Position numbers and translations under genes: made by a program. The notes beneath the pieces were generated by a model. The model saw nothing but the letters and a program-made list of their open reading frames with translations. It was not told the DNA's origin and searched no databases. Positions 1 to 12,100 of a stretch of 64,000 nucleotides of DNA are shown here, piece by piece (position 1 is the first letter of the stretch; every line of letters starts with the position of its first letter). The stretch comes from Uloborus plumipes (Eukaryota > Arthropoda > Arachnida > Araneae > Uloboridae), in NCBI GenBank assembly GCA_038373865.1, contig JAXGGA010003431.1, positions 38,753 to 102,752 of the forward strand. Reading direction: 5' to 3'.

Positions 1-934
1 AAAAATAGATTCAATTACAAAGCAACATAAATAAAAGAGGGCATAAAGATTGAAAGCCTTAACATGAAACGCATGCAGACATACGCATAAGTGCATGCAG
101 CATTAGAAATCCAGTAAGAAATTATAAGTTAGTCACTCAGATTAGTAAGTATAAATTACATTGGTTTGCAGACAATGTGACTGAGGCAGTTAAAAATTTA
201 TAATGAAATAGGTTTCCTCATAACCTAAGCCAGAGTTGGAAGTAGGATTTCATTCAAGTGACAAAATTAAATTGAATTGTAATATTTTTGTACATTATGT
301 TTCTTGTATGCAGTGCTTGTACATGTGCTTTAATTTGTAATGCACTAGGGGGCTCTGCTCCCTGCTCGCTTCAATCACCAACCCCTGTTTGTCGCATTCG
401 GCGGTTCGATCACCAACCTGCTTCCGGTGGTTTGGAGTCCAATTGACTATATGTTACGGAACACAGCGTCCCCACTGAAAAAGAAAATAATACCCTCCCC
501 CGATCTTGATGTTAATTGTTTTCTTTAACTAAAGTGTTCACTAACCCTTTAAAAGCATACTAACAGTTCCTTTACAATTTAAAATAATTCGCCAAACAAA
601 TAAAAGAGACTCTCCTCTCTATCCTGATATACAAAATGAAAAAAAAAGTACACAATTTAAAAAAAAAAGTCAATATCTAGCGCAAGCAGAAAATCCAGCT
701 CCTTTCCCTGGCAGATAAAAAATTAACTCAAGCATGCAATGTAATTCATATGAAATCAACTAAACAAAATAAAATACCATAAGAGAAATGACACAACCTT
801 TATTAAATGTAAAAAAAAAAAGTCAAGAAAATATGTGATAAAAGCAATCCTGTATAACATATCCTCCTTAACAAGCTACTTAAAATATGATTAGTAAAAG
901 AAAATGATTTGGTTACAGACTAGGTTATTGATTT
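1..934. other. non-coding flank, no gene seen
   Basis: AT-rich sequence with poly-A runs and no convincing open frame. A GC-richer patch at about 345-475 stands out; it holds two near copies of the phrase tcaatcaccaacc (about 371 and 407), 36 bases apart, and looks like the edge of an interspersed repeat of unknown class. If the Rubicon-like gene continues to the left, this is part of one of its introns. Confidence 0.5.
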
Positions 935-1949
935 TACCATCAGGAAAGTTAACTAAAGTTCTGGGACATGATAATATTTGTCCAAAGGTTCTAGTTTAAT
1001 GAGCAGGTTTCTGAAGGTAATGCAGGAAATTTTTGAAACGTTGATCAAAATTGAGATTAAAAATTTCTTCAAGACTAATGGGCTGTTGACTAGTTTCCAG
1101 TATGGTTTCAGGAAAAGTAAATCATGTGCTACTGATTTATAAAATTTCTATGAGAAGGTTAACATGGCTTTAGATAATAAAAAGTGTGTAGATGTTGTTT
1201 ACATTGATTTTCAAAAAACTTTCAATACTACATGTGGCTCTACTTAGCAAATTAGTTGATATAGGAATAGGAGGGAAAATTTTAACTTGGGCCCTAATTT
1301 GGCTGACAGAAATGAAACAAATAGTTGTATGGGGAAATCATTCAAAATGGAGCGAGGTTTTAAGTGGGGTTCCTTAAGGATCAGTTTGAAGTCCCCTTTT
1401 GTTTATTATTTTTTGAACTATATTGATGAAAATTTTTCTATCAACATGAATTGTTTTGCTGATGACTTCAAAGTTGTATGGGTAGTAAAAATTGATTCAC
1501 AAGTAAATCATCTGCAAGAAGATTTCAATCATATTACTAAGCTATTAGACAAGTGGGGTTTTGCAGTTAATGTGTGGAAATGTCAAATGCTACATTTAGG
1601 TCATGGAAATAAACGTAACAGGTTATTATTTACAGAGTTCAGTCATTAGTCAGGCAGATGATGCAATGGATATGGATGCATTACTAAAGCAGGACTTTGA
1701 GTTTAGTCAACAATGCAGCATAGCTAGGAAGAAAACCCATAGGATACTTGGGTTTATCAATAGATCTATTTCAAACAAATCTAAGGTTCTTCTGCCTTTA
1801 TATAGAAGTTTGGTAAGACTTCATTTGGAGTATGCTGTTCAGTTTTGGTCTCCTTATCTTAAGAAAGATATTAATTTATTGGAAAGGGTTCAAAGGAGGG
1901 CTACAAAGTTAATTAATGGGCTTTCTAATTTAGAGTATGACAGCAGGTG
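935..1949 (+). pseudogene. decayed CR1/Jockey-like LINE reverse transcriptase fragment
   Basis: Joined reading frames give a recognisable non-LTR reverse transcriptase: a YGFRKSKSCATDL block (about 1105), a VVYIDFQKTF block (motif A, about 1195), GGKILTWALIWLTEMKQ (about 1270), a degraded SGVP-GSV turn, and FADD (motif C, about 1455) in place of the usual YADD. It runs on to LPLYRSLVRLHLEYAVQFWSPYLKKD and LLERVQRRATKLI (about 1795-1915). Several in-frame stops and frameshifts split it, for example near 1140 and 1376. It stops at the words for LSNLEYDSR. A second fragment at 18977 begins with the same words and carries the missing end, so both come from one family. The endonuclease domain and 5' end are absent. 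CR1-like rather than Jockey proper is my guess. Confidence 0.88.
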
Positions 1950-3130
1950 ATAGAGATTCACCTTTTAAAATACAGTATTAAATCATGTGGTGAGCGAGAG
2001 TTAACTTTCGGGTGCAAAGAGTTAAAACACAATGAAAACAATGAACTTACTTCAAAGTAGGATGGATGATGAATATAATTTGTGGTCTTGGAGGTGCCCA
2101 ATCCAAATTGCCTCTTAAACGAGTCTACAAAATGATTGTAAAGGATTAAAATTACTTTAATAACGTATGTAAATACCGAATTTTAGACAGTGAAAAAGAA
2201 AAAAAAAACAGTACAATACTGTATTGTGAATCTGAATATTCAAACAGTCGTAATTCTACAGTCGACAAACCACTTCATGATGCTATGTTAAAATGCTTTG
2301 AAAGAATTCACCTGAAGTTATTTGTGGAAAACATGCCTAAAGTATTTCGCAGATGCAAGTATAGTCGGATATCTATACATCAAAGTAGCAACTTGCCAGA
2401 GAAATTTTGATATAGAAACTTCAATGTATAGAAGCAAGCTTAATTTTATCATAATTATTCTCAAAACATTAAACTGAGTTTTTAATGTGAAACTATTTTT
2501 AATTTATTTACAAATTATATTATACGAAACTTAATAATTGCAAAAAGAATTAAGAAAAATTTATTTATTACTTTTAGATAAACAATAATCCAGACATTGG
2601 CGATGATCGAAGTTGCATTCTTTACAAAGGAAAAGAAGAACTACGAGAAAATCTTGAAAAAACAAATGGTCGCATTTTTTTAAATAACCTAAAAATTTTA
2701 TCACGAGCATTTTTTGTGAACTGAAATGAAGGAATTAATGTTTCTAATATACCAGTACTTAATTTTTTGATGTCCTGAAAACTCTTGGCTTTTCACTAAA
2801 GCTTATCATATTTACGAATGAAGAACAACTACTGTCTGAAAAAAATAGGAATAGCCAGAAAATTAATTTTACAGTACAAGTCCCAACATAAAATCAAAAG
2901 CAACTTGATTGCTTTATTGTAAAATTCATAAGTTTCTTCTTTGTTTGTCCACATCGAAGCTCTTTAATTGACTTGTGGGGTGTCTAGTGACAATCACTGC
3001 GCTGCCTTTTACTCCTGATTTGAATTTTTGTAAAGCAAACATCCTAAAATTAACTAAAATGATCCACTATTTAAAAAAAATAATTTCGATGCATGAAGAT
3101 TTTTTTGATGCACAAAAAGTTTTTCTATGT
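1950..3130. other. non-coding, no gene seen
   Basis: AT-rich sequence between the LINE fragment and the (TA)n tract. No long frame, no splice-flanked coding block matching the Rubicon-like gene, and no clear terminal repeats were found. Confidence 0.4.
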
Positions 3131-3153
3131 ACAAAACATGGAGATTTGCTAAC

Positions 3154-3266
<113 letters not shown>

Positions 3267-4149
3267 GTATAAAAATTGTAAGAAGAAAGACAAAGAGACC
3301 ACATCAAAAGCCCATAGATGCGCGAAGCAGGTCAACTAAAAAGCCAAGTATGTAATAATACAAACAAATAATAAAATGAAATAGAAAATGGCAAATTAGG
3401 AGAAGTGAATAGAGAAAGGTTGAATCCAGAGCTCATCAGCCGTGGGGGATTCAAGAGTGGTCGAAAGACCAAAAAATTTAAATATAAACTAAGAGGATGT
3501 TTAAGTTCAGAATATGCAATCTACAGATCTGCATTGGGCAAACAGCACCAAATGCGAGTCTGCAAATTGTACATAATAACAAAAACCTAAAACAAAAGGC
3601 AACGGTTCGGCCTCGACTAATTAGGAATATAATTCCCAAAAACTAGCCACCCACAGGATGGGCCTGTTAAGAAAATAAAATCATCTCACCTGAAAATCCG
3701 AGCATCCATTTTGATACTCCGATTTTCAGGATTTTCACCAAAAGGAAAAAAACTGTCACCAAACTCTTGTTTAAAACATAATTTTCATTTCAGATTCCGG
3801 TTACTAAATTCTCTAGAGTCTGACCACTAAGTTTTGATCAAAACTGATTGCTTATTTCAGTCATAAGACAAAAGGTACTTAAATTCTAATTTGAACATAG
3901 GGAAATTGGAGATAAATAGGAAAAAAAAAACAGCAAAAATTTGCAAAGCAAAACATTTTAATCTAGAAAAATTGCAACATTTCCCGAATTTTTATTTCCA
4001 TTCTTTCTTTAGATTTATTTTAAAAGCTTTTGTAGACTGATTAATTCTTCAGAGATCCATTGCATTATACCAAATATATCGCCATATCAGAATTTAAAGT
4101 GGAGCTGTAAATTCGTTTGATAAAATATGATACAGTTGTTTACTATGAT
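3267..4149. other. non-coding, no gene seen
   Basis: AT-rich sequence with no recognisable coding block, exon of the neighbouring gene, or terminal repeat. Confidence 0.4.
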
Positions 4150-4521
4150 TTACATAGTTTTGTCTGAATTTGCTCCTGGAGCATTAATAAGGACTTCAAC
4201 TTTAAATGGAAATTCAACTTGCATGTAGTCACATGCTCTTAAATAATAATGTTCTGTAACATTAGTGTAAAATTCTCTCTTTAATGTAAAAGTAACTCTT
4301 TTAATCTTGGATAAGGTATCAATAATATTCAAAACAGCTTGTTTTACTACCAACTCACAGTCTGATTTTTTATTTTCAACAGCATTTAATAAATAGCCAA
4401 TATAGATGTTATAGTACCTTAACATAAGATATTTAGCAGATTTGAAAATTGTATTACAAGTACTATAAAATGAGAATTTCAAGTTAAATGAATCTTTTAT
4501 GTAACAAGCATTTACTGTCAT
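4150..4521 (-). CDS. unrecognised open frame, 123 aa
   Basis: An ATG-to-stop frame on the same strand as the Rubicon-like gene, immediately beside a small TIR element. The product has 6 Cys and many Tyr/Phe, no signal peptide and no motif I recognise. It contains a plausible helical stretch (about residues 50-75) and a C-terminal part that could form strands. It does not look like the next Rubicon exon: the expected domain and a proper acceptor are missing. It may be a chance frame, a remnant of a transposon gene, or an exon of something else. Confidence 0.2.
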   Translation of the reverse strand: MTVNACYIKDSFNLKFSFYSTCNTIFKSAKYLMLRYYNIYIGYLLNAVENKKSDCELVVKQAVLNIIDTLSKIKRVTFTLKREFYTNVTEHYYLRACDYMQVEFPFKVEVLINAPGANSDKTM

Positions 4522-4554
4522 TGTGTGACTACAGTAAAGGGAAATTTAAGAGCA

Positions 4555-4809
4555 TATCTGTACCTCAGAACCAGACTAACGCAAGTTCATTTTCGTTACT
4601 TTTCAGTAGAGGGCGAAAACGATCATCGGATGCATGCAAAGGATGAGACTCGCTCTCTTTTAACACTGCTAAATAATTATGAAAGAATTTCTTCTCTAGA
4701 ATAACGTTCTCATGGGTCGATGCGGGATAAGATTCTACATACAATGCAGCAAAAAAATGAGAATCGCCATTTTTGAACTTACGCCCTTTCTGGTTCTGAA
4801 GTACAGATA
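4555..4809. mobile_element. small TIR element (MITE), about 255 bp
   Basis: The left end TATCTGTACCTCAGAACCAG (from 4555) matches, inverted, the right end ctggttctgaagtacagata (to 4809) with one mismatch. Each end starts or finishes with TA, which fits a Tc1/mariner-type TA target. No coding sequence is inside. Confidence 0.75.
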
Positions 4810-5004
4810 TTATCTTGAAGGAAAAAAAGACAAAATACTAATACATAAATCAATGGTCCTCAATTTTTTGTAGCCTCTAAAGAAATAAAAGGGTGTTTGA
4901 AATCCTGATTTGTTACACTAAATGCAATTCTTTTCTTTTTCAAGTTTAACAAATTGCAAATATTTAATAAACTTATGTGACTTTGTCTAGTCATGAAATC
5001 TAAC

Positions 5005-5073
5005 CTTTTCTAAAAAATATTCTTCTTCAATAGCATCAGGAGATACAGGCCAGGAATCAGGAAGTGGTAGCAA
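5005..5073 (-). CDS. RUBCN: Rubicon-like coding exon 10 (last in window)
   Basis: 69 nt, residues 507-529. Encodes LLPLPDSWPVSPDA and an acidic EEEYFLEK end. Acceptor TGCTTTTAG, donor GTTAGA, so the transcript continues; no following exon was found down to base 1. Confidence 0.93.
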
Positions 5074-6146
5074 CTAAAAGCATTCAAATTAAAATATTAA
5101 AACCAAAAAACCAAAAATTTTAATTATAAATAAAAATTAATCAAACAAATTCTAGTAAGGTAGTGCTACCTGAAAAATTAGATTACATAATTAATAAAAT
5201 TTAATTGAAGAAAAAAATAATAGATGGAAACATTAAACAAGAATTTAGGAAAATAAAAATAATTAAAGCAGTTTTGCACTTAACCTTTAAAAACAGGGTA
5301 GTACAAAGTCTTTTTTCCTTTGAGGACGGGGTTGAGATCTGCACTTCTACCTTTTGGAGCAAGGGATTTTTCGATGATTTCATACACCCTTACTGGGGGA
5401 TTACGGCTTTGTATTCGAATCGCGAAGTCATAAAACCTAAGTGCTTGCCGTTGCACCGTCCAGTTTTCAGAGGAAAAGAGATCTATGGTTCAACAGTTGT
5501 ACCACCCATCTCGAAAGGAAAACTTCTATACGAATAGCCCGGGTCCAAAAGGTTAAGAAAGCAATATCTTAACTTCTATGAAAATGTAGTTGACATATTT
5601 AAACTAAAACATTGCAGAAAAAGTAAGCATTTAATGTGCACTGAATTGCATTTAGAAATGAAATATGTGATGATTAGAAGTGAATGATAATTAGATTTTA
5701 TCTAATACCGTCAGAACTTAACATAAGGTCATCCGCACATAAGGTGTGACTACAGTTTCTTTTGTCTCCTATTCTTATGGTGATTTCAGTGAAAACACTG
5801 ATAGAGTTTAAAAAATTGTCTGGGGCATACTACTTTTGCTTGGTGAAAAGTTGCTTCTTCTAAAAATGTAGAGAAGATATTTCTTACAAAGTTCTTCATT
5901 TGAAAATTTCTTCAATCAGTAGAAAATGTGAATTTGAAAAGCCAAGTCCAGTGGGATTCCGAACTAGAGTTCTGAACAGTTTGGTATCAGCATGAGTGTT
6001 GTGAGAAAAAGCAGTTGTCTAAATTAAAAGTACTTTTAAAAAAATCACAAATTTTAAAATATCCAATTTAACACTGTATTAACAAAAAAAGGGCGTCAAA
6101 GCAAAAACCATATTAAAGACCAAATCAGTTTAAATAAAAAGGGACT

Positions 6147-6180
<34 letters not shown>

Positions 6181-9100
6181 TATCAATATACTAATATTAT
6201 GTGCATCTATAACTAAAACTTTTTCATGGTATAATCATTTAACTGCAGAATTAATTTTCTTTAATAAAACTAAATCAACAATTAACTAACAAAATTCACA
6301 ACAGGACCATCAAATTTAGCAGAAAAAGCTCCTTATTATCTGATAGTTATTAACAAGAAAATAAAAGTACCCTTTGAGGAGCCTCTTGTTCAGAAACCAG
6401 CCATTGTAACTCTGATGCTTTTGGCAAATGTTTTTCAGAAAACCTTCTTATTAAAGACAAAGCAACAGATTCAGCTGATAAATTATTTGATTCTGAGTCT
6501 AAAAATCTGAAATAAATAAAACACTCATGGTAGATAATATATGGAAGAAAACCTTTCAGTCACATTTAGAAGTAGACAAGTAACAAATAAATGACAATAA
6601 TTATACCAAACATACTTTTTATTTTCAATATCTTTAATAGGAAATGGTATCCTGTGAATGTCTGCATCTGTAATACAAATGACATTTCAAGTAATTAAGT
6701 CAAATTTAATAAGAAAGAGAAGTGTTACACCAGAAATTAAAATTAAAATTGCTTTGCTTAGATACACCTTAGGTCAGCTAAGTACGCCTTTAAAATTAAT
6801 TGCCACTTCGTGCCTAATGAATGAATCTTCGTCAATAAATGTTTTTCTAAGGAAAATAAGTATTGTCTGGCAATCTATTGATATAAGAGATATTTAAACA
6901 GAACAAATGTTGAACATTGTCTATTTTTACTATGAACATCTGTAAAATTATTTATCCTGCACTGATTTATAACAAAGTAGGGAGTATAAACAGGATCCAA
7001 CTTGCACATGTCCATGCCCAGGTTACTTTTATTTTTTCTTGCTCTCCTTCAATGATCAATTAACATTATAATGTCTGCTACATTTAGGTTGTAAAAACTA
7101 GTTATTAGAAAAAAAATAGCAATGGTTATTATTACTGATCTATTCCCTCATATAGTTTATACTATATTACTATATCACAGTATATGTTACATATTACTAC
7201 ATAGTACATTAATTTAAAAGTGAAGTTTTCCAGAATTGAAGCTCCACATTATTATAGAAAAAAATTCTGCCCTTTAGAAATTCCAAGCGCAGGGCAGAGG
7301 CCCCCAACCTGATAATCTCAGCTATAATATATAATTATTTAAAATGCTCTTTTGCTAACTCTAATTCACTATTTTATAACATTTTTATTCCTTTTACATA
7401 ATTTCATCACTGCAATTTTAGATTTCAGATGCAAACAAAACATCAAATTTTTTCTAAATTTTTTAATAGCTACTCTACAATAGATTTCAATACAAATATA
7501 TGCATTTTAGTAATATTTTTACTATACGTATGTGAGTATACAATTCATTCTTCTCAATTGCTAATTCAAAAAAAAAGATTATTTAGTAGCCATATCAGGA
7601 AGTTATGAGGTGTTGAAATCGAACTTTGTTTTAATTAAATGAATATAGAAAAATAAAATGGAGTACTAAATTATAGCAGAACTGAATATTATAATATTTC
7701 ATTTATATAATTAAAGCAGTCACTTAAAGCAATCTGTAGAAAGATTAAAAAATTAGTTAAGATTTTTTTTTTTTTTTTGTTAGCTTATTTTGTTTTTATT
7801 TTTTTTTTTTTTTTTCAACCTTTATTAAGAACAAACGGTTTGTATAAAAGACAATTTCTCAAAATATCCTGCTGACACATATTATAATTTTAATTTTTAA
7901 ACCTGGAATATTTGTTTCATCTAGCAAACATTTTAATTAAAAAAAAAAGTTCATACCAGAATATAAGGATGCCATAGATAGAGATAAACCATTTTCTTTT
8001 ATTGAGCTCAAGTTGGACTCGGTATGTTCCGCTATAATACAAAAATATTATTAAAACAAAAAAGCAGCACTGTTTATATTTTTAAATATCACAGTACAAA
8101 TTCATTTACTATGTTTCCGCGAAAGACTGATATTGAAGAATATGGACTTTCACCTGCGATTCTGCAGATATAATTAGCCTTTCGTAGATGTTTTTGACAT
8201 GTGAATGTTGCTGTTCACTCGCTAATGTCAACATTTAAGATATATTGGGCTTTTGCAATAAGATACATACACAGAAAAAGAATTACATCAATACCATATT
8301 TTTAAAAAAAAATGTTAATTAATGAGGAATGCCTGCAAAAGAAAGATGTAGGACAAGGCAGGTTCATCTAATACATAAGAGAAAGTAATAACAATAATAA
8401 TAATAATAATGCATTAGAAACTCAATAGAAGCAACATGATTGCTTTCTACATGTGGTCACGAAATTTTCTAGTGCATGGTTTAATTTTTACTAAATAATT
8501 ACCTGAAAGTTCCAAATCATCTACTTCTTCTTCACTACCAATGCTATCAGCTGAAAAAGATAAAACTTCTATAATTTATATTTTTAAAGCATAAAATATA
8601 CAAAAAACCTCAAATGTTTTAAATTCATAGCATGCTAGAAATATATTTTGAATAACAAAAGTTTAAAAAAGTACATAAATATATAACAAAATAAAATGTA
8701 TTGGTATATTATAATAAAATGTGCAAAAATGAGATTGTCAAATGAACATTGTTGGAATTTACATATAGTGCTGGATCTAGCGGGAGGAAGCAAGGCAAGG
8801 CTCATGTCCCATGCAGCAATTCTGGGGGACGGCAAGTTCACTTCATTTCTATGTGGGGTTCTTTTTAAACAAGACATAAAGCTTAAAGGAAGGTGAATTG
8901 GAACGGCAGTTTCACTTTTTTGTACCAGTTTGGAAAAATTGTGAATCTGCCACTGTTCACAAAAGATTTTAAAAATTATGAAAAGTTGATATCATGTACA
9001 TCAGGCTATCTATAAGAGCTGCAAGTGTGAGTGTAGGAATATAAAATTTTAAAGATATTAACTCAACTGGTGAAGCTTCCCGTGATGTATCAGTCCCTCA

Positions 9101-12100
9101 TTGAAATCAGAGATACTTTTATCTGAATATGTTTAAGACGACTGTGCTTTTAGCATGTTTATATTTGTTAGAATGTAATATAACAACAGAGAAGAATTTA
9201 ATTTTTTCTGTAACAATCTATTAAAAGCGGGTTTAAAAAAGACGGAAAGAAAATTATAACAAACACATGGAAAGATGAAAACTGATTGAAATATTCAAGC
9301 AAATCCAGGATAAGCAAAAGAACATGCTCAGTACAATAAATTGACATTTTTTAAAACGCAAAACTTACTAAAACATGGAATAAAAAGTATGGGATGTTGA
9401 TTTTAAAAAGGTAGCAAAGGAGCATTTGAGATGGAACTTGGAAGACAGTATTTTCAGAGCTATATTTGTTTTGTTTCTTATTTTACAGGCCTGCCAAGTT
9501 GGGGGCAAAATGACCGATTCAGACTCCTGGAGTTCTATGGCCTTTAACTCTAACTCCTTTATCTCATAAGCTAATCAACTCTGACTTCTGGAATTCTCAA
9601 GCCTTTGGCTCACTCCTCTACTCCAAAAGTAAACCGACTCTGAATCTTGATCGGCAGTCATGGCAGAGTTGCAGACAAAATGATCGACTCCAATTCTTAG
9701 AACTTGAAGCTTTTGACTCTCAGCTCCGAGTCTTTTACCCCAAAATCAGCAAGACTCCGACTCTGTATCATTGCTATTTTAGGTACATGTTTACAAGATA
9801 CATACACACAATTAAATAGTTTCGGTCTTGCTAACTTTGTTAATGCAGATTGCTTAGAAATTTAAATACTTTTAAGGAAAATAATCAAAATACTAAGATT
9901 TCAAGGACATATCTAAACAATGTAAACACATGATATTAAAATAGCATTATACATGCAGATTCAAAACATCAAAAAATCTTTCAATTTTAAATATTTATAA
10001 AAACTGTTCTTGAAGAAATCCTAAAGCTAACAGAATTTTCAGCTATGGCAGGAAGGCTCAAATGTATGTTAGAATTTTTAGCTATGGCAGGAAGGCTCAA
10101 ATGTGTGTTAGTTAAAAAGATAACAATAAATTTAAACATAAACAACTGTACCTTCAAACTCCGATGAATGAGAAGACACAGGAGGAGAAGCACTTTGACT
10201 TGTTGCAGCTACAAAATATATACATAACCCACCAGTTGTTTCAAAGATAATATTTAATATTAAGTTTACTCAAACTATAAAAATTGAGCATTGAAATATT
10301 AACTAGGCACAATAAATATTATATTTATGTAACATTTAAAAAAAATGAATGATTACTTACTATCAGTTTTACCGTCACTCAAAAGGGCCATATTTTTTCG
10401 TATTTTCTGAAATTAGATGAAGATGAATGTAATTTTTTAAAAAATGTAAACATAAAAGAAAAATAGTTGGTACTCTATTAAATAATGTTTTACTTAACCT
10501 TTTAGAACCGAGTGGTACACATGCTGTACCGTAAGTCTTTTTTCCTTTGAGGACGGGTTGAAATCTTTACTTATACCCTTTGGAGTAGGGGATTTTTCTA
10601 TGATTTCATAAAATCTTATTGGGGGTTACGGCTTTGTGTTCAAACCGCGAAGTCATAAAACCTAAGTGCTTGCCATTGCACCTTCCATTTTCAGAGTAAA
10701 AGAGACCTACGGTTCAACAGTTGAACCAGTCCGTCTTGAAAGGAAAACTTCTATATGAATAGAACGGATTCAAAAGGTTAACTATAATCCCTATTTAAAG
10801 ACCAGGTTTCATGGCAGAAAAATTTTAATATAACGATGACAAGGTTTCTGTTTAACAACGATTTTTTTTTATAAATTATAAATTAAAGGAGCCGAGATTT
10901 ATGATTATGCTTGCACCAATATTGATGCATCATAGAAATGTTCTCCAATGATTTTAGAAAAAAAAAAAAAAAAAACAAAGGTTTGTTTTGATTTGTGATA
11001 TTTACTGGATTAAAAAAGCTGAAAAGAAAATTTTTCTGACAAAAAAAAGGTTAGAAAATTTAAGAGGTTAGAAGCACATAATGTTGACACATGTAAAAAG
11101 TTTCTGTCTGCTCAATGTAAATTTCATCATATAAGACATTACAAATGAAGATGGGAAAAAGTCTGGTTGTGGATAGGAATATTGTTTATATCAATTATAT
11201 TATTATGTCAATCCACTAAACAGTACAAAGCATGAAGAATGAGTGATAGATTTTCTTTCCTAAAACTCTTTTTAAGGATGCACTCCACTTAAAGAGAAAA
11301 TTTTGCATCCCGTGAAAGTCGTTTCATAAAGAACCAACTGGATCTGATAAAACAGAAAAGAAATCAAGTCAAAAGTCTTTAAAATAGAACTGTTAAAAAC
11401 AGCAAGTAAAATTTCATTAAGAATTGTACTAATACTATAAGCATGAAGAAATCTCTTTCTAATGATCAATCTTTGAAAATTTAACACACAAATTAAGAAA
11501 GAAAAACTTGAATTTAGAAACATCGTTTTTTTAGTTCTACACTAAATTTTCTTAAACAGCATTTTTCATCCCTTTTAGGGGTAATTTATTAAATTTAACA
11601 CACTTCTAATAAACAGCCAAAACAGATATATGCAAAGATTGCTACAATTTTTCTCACTTTATCGATATTTATCCAAAGGAAACTTCTATCTTTTCCTAAA
11701 TTTTAGAATAAAATAAACAATGGAAAGCGTACAGAATCTATTACAATAATTCAAATCTTAAAACTCATTACCTGTTTTCGGTTCTCCTTTCGACGAATCC
11801 TAATTCTCTGTGAGAATTTCTTTTGAGTATGATTCTGCTGCGATTGAAGTTCATCTTCACTAGATTCTTCGGCTTCTCTTAATTTTAAAGTACAAACCCA
11901 TTTCATATGCTCAATTGCAGATATTAATGCTTCAGATATACAGAAATGAGCATTCTCCTATAATGAAAATGATTTATCCCACAGTTTTAAAAATTTAAAA
12001 CTCATGCAAACAGAAAAATGGTAAAATTTTTAAATTGCTTAAAAATGGAAAAGTTTTGGCCATGACTTGTAAACTATTTTTGAAAGAATGACCCATAAGT

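Noticed and set aside
4563..4808. Next Rubicon exon
   Set aside because: The segment is bounded by matched inverted repeats and translates to nothing like the family.
5205..5537. 110-aa open frame
   Set aside because: It lies wholly within a TTAA-flanked MITE whose second copy does not keep the frame.
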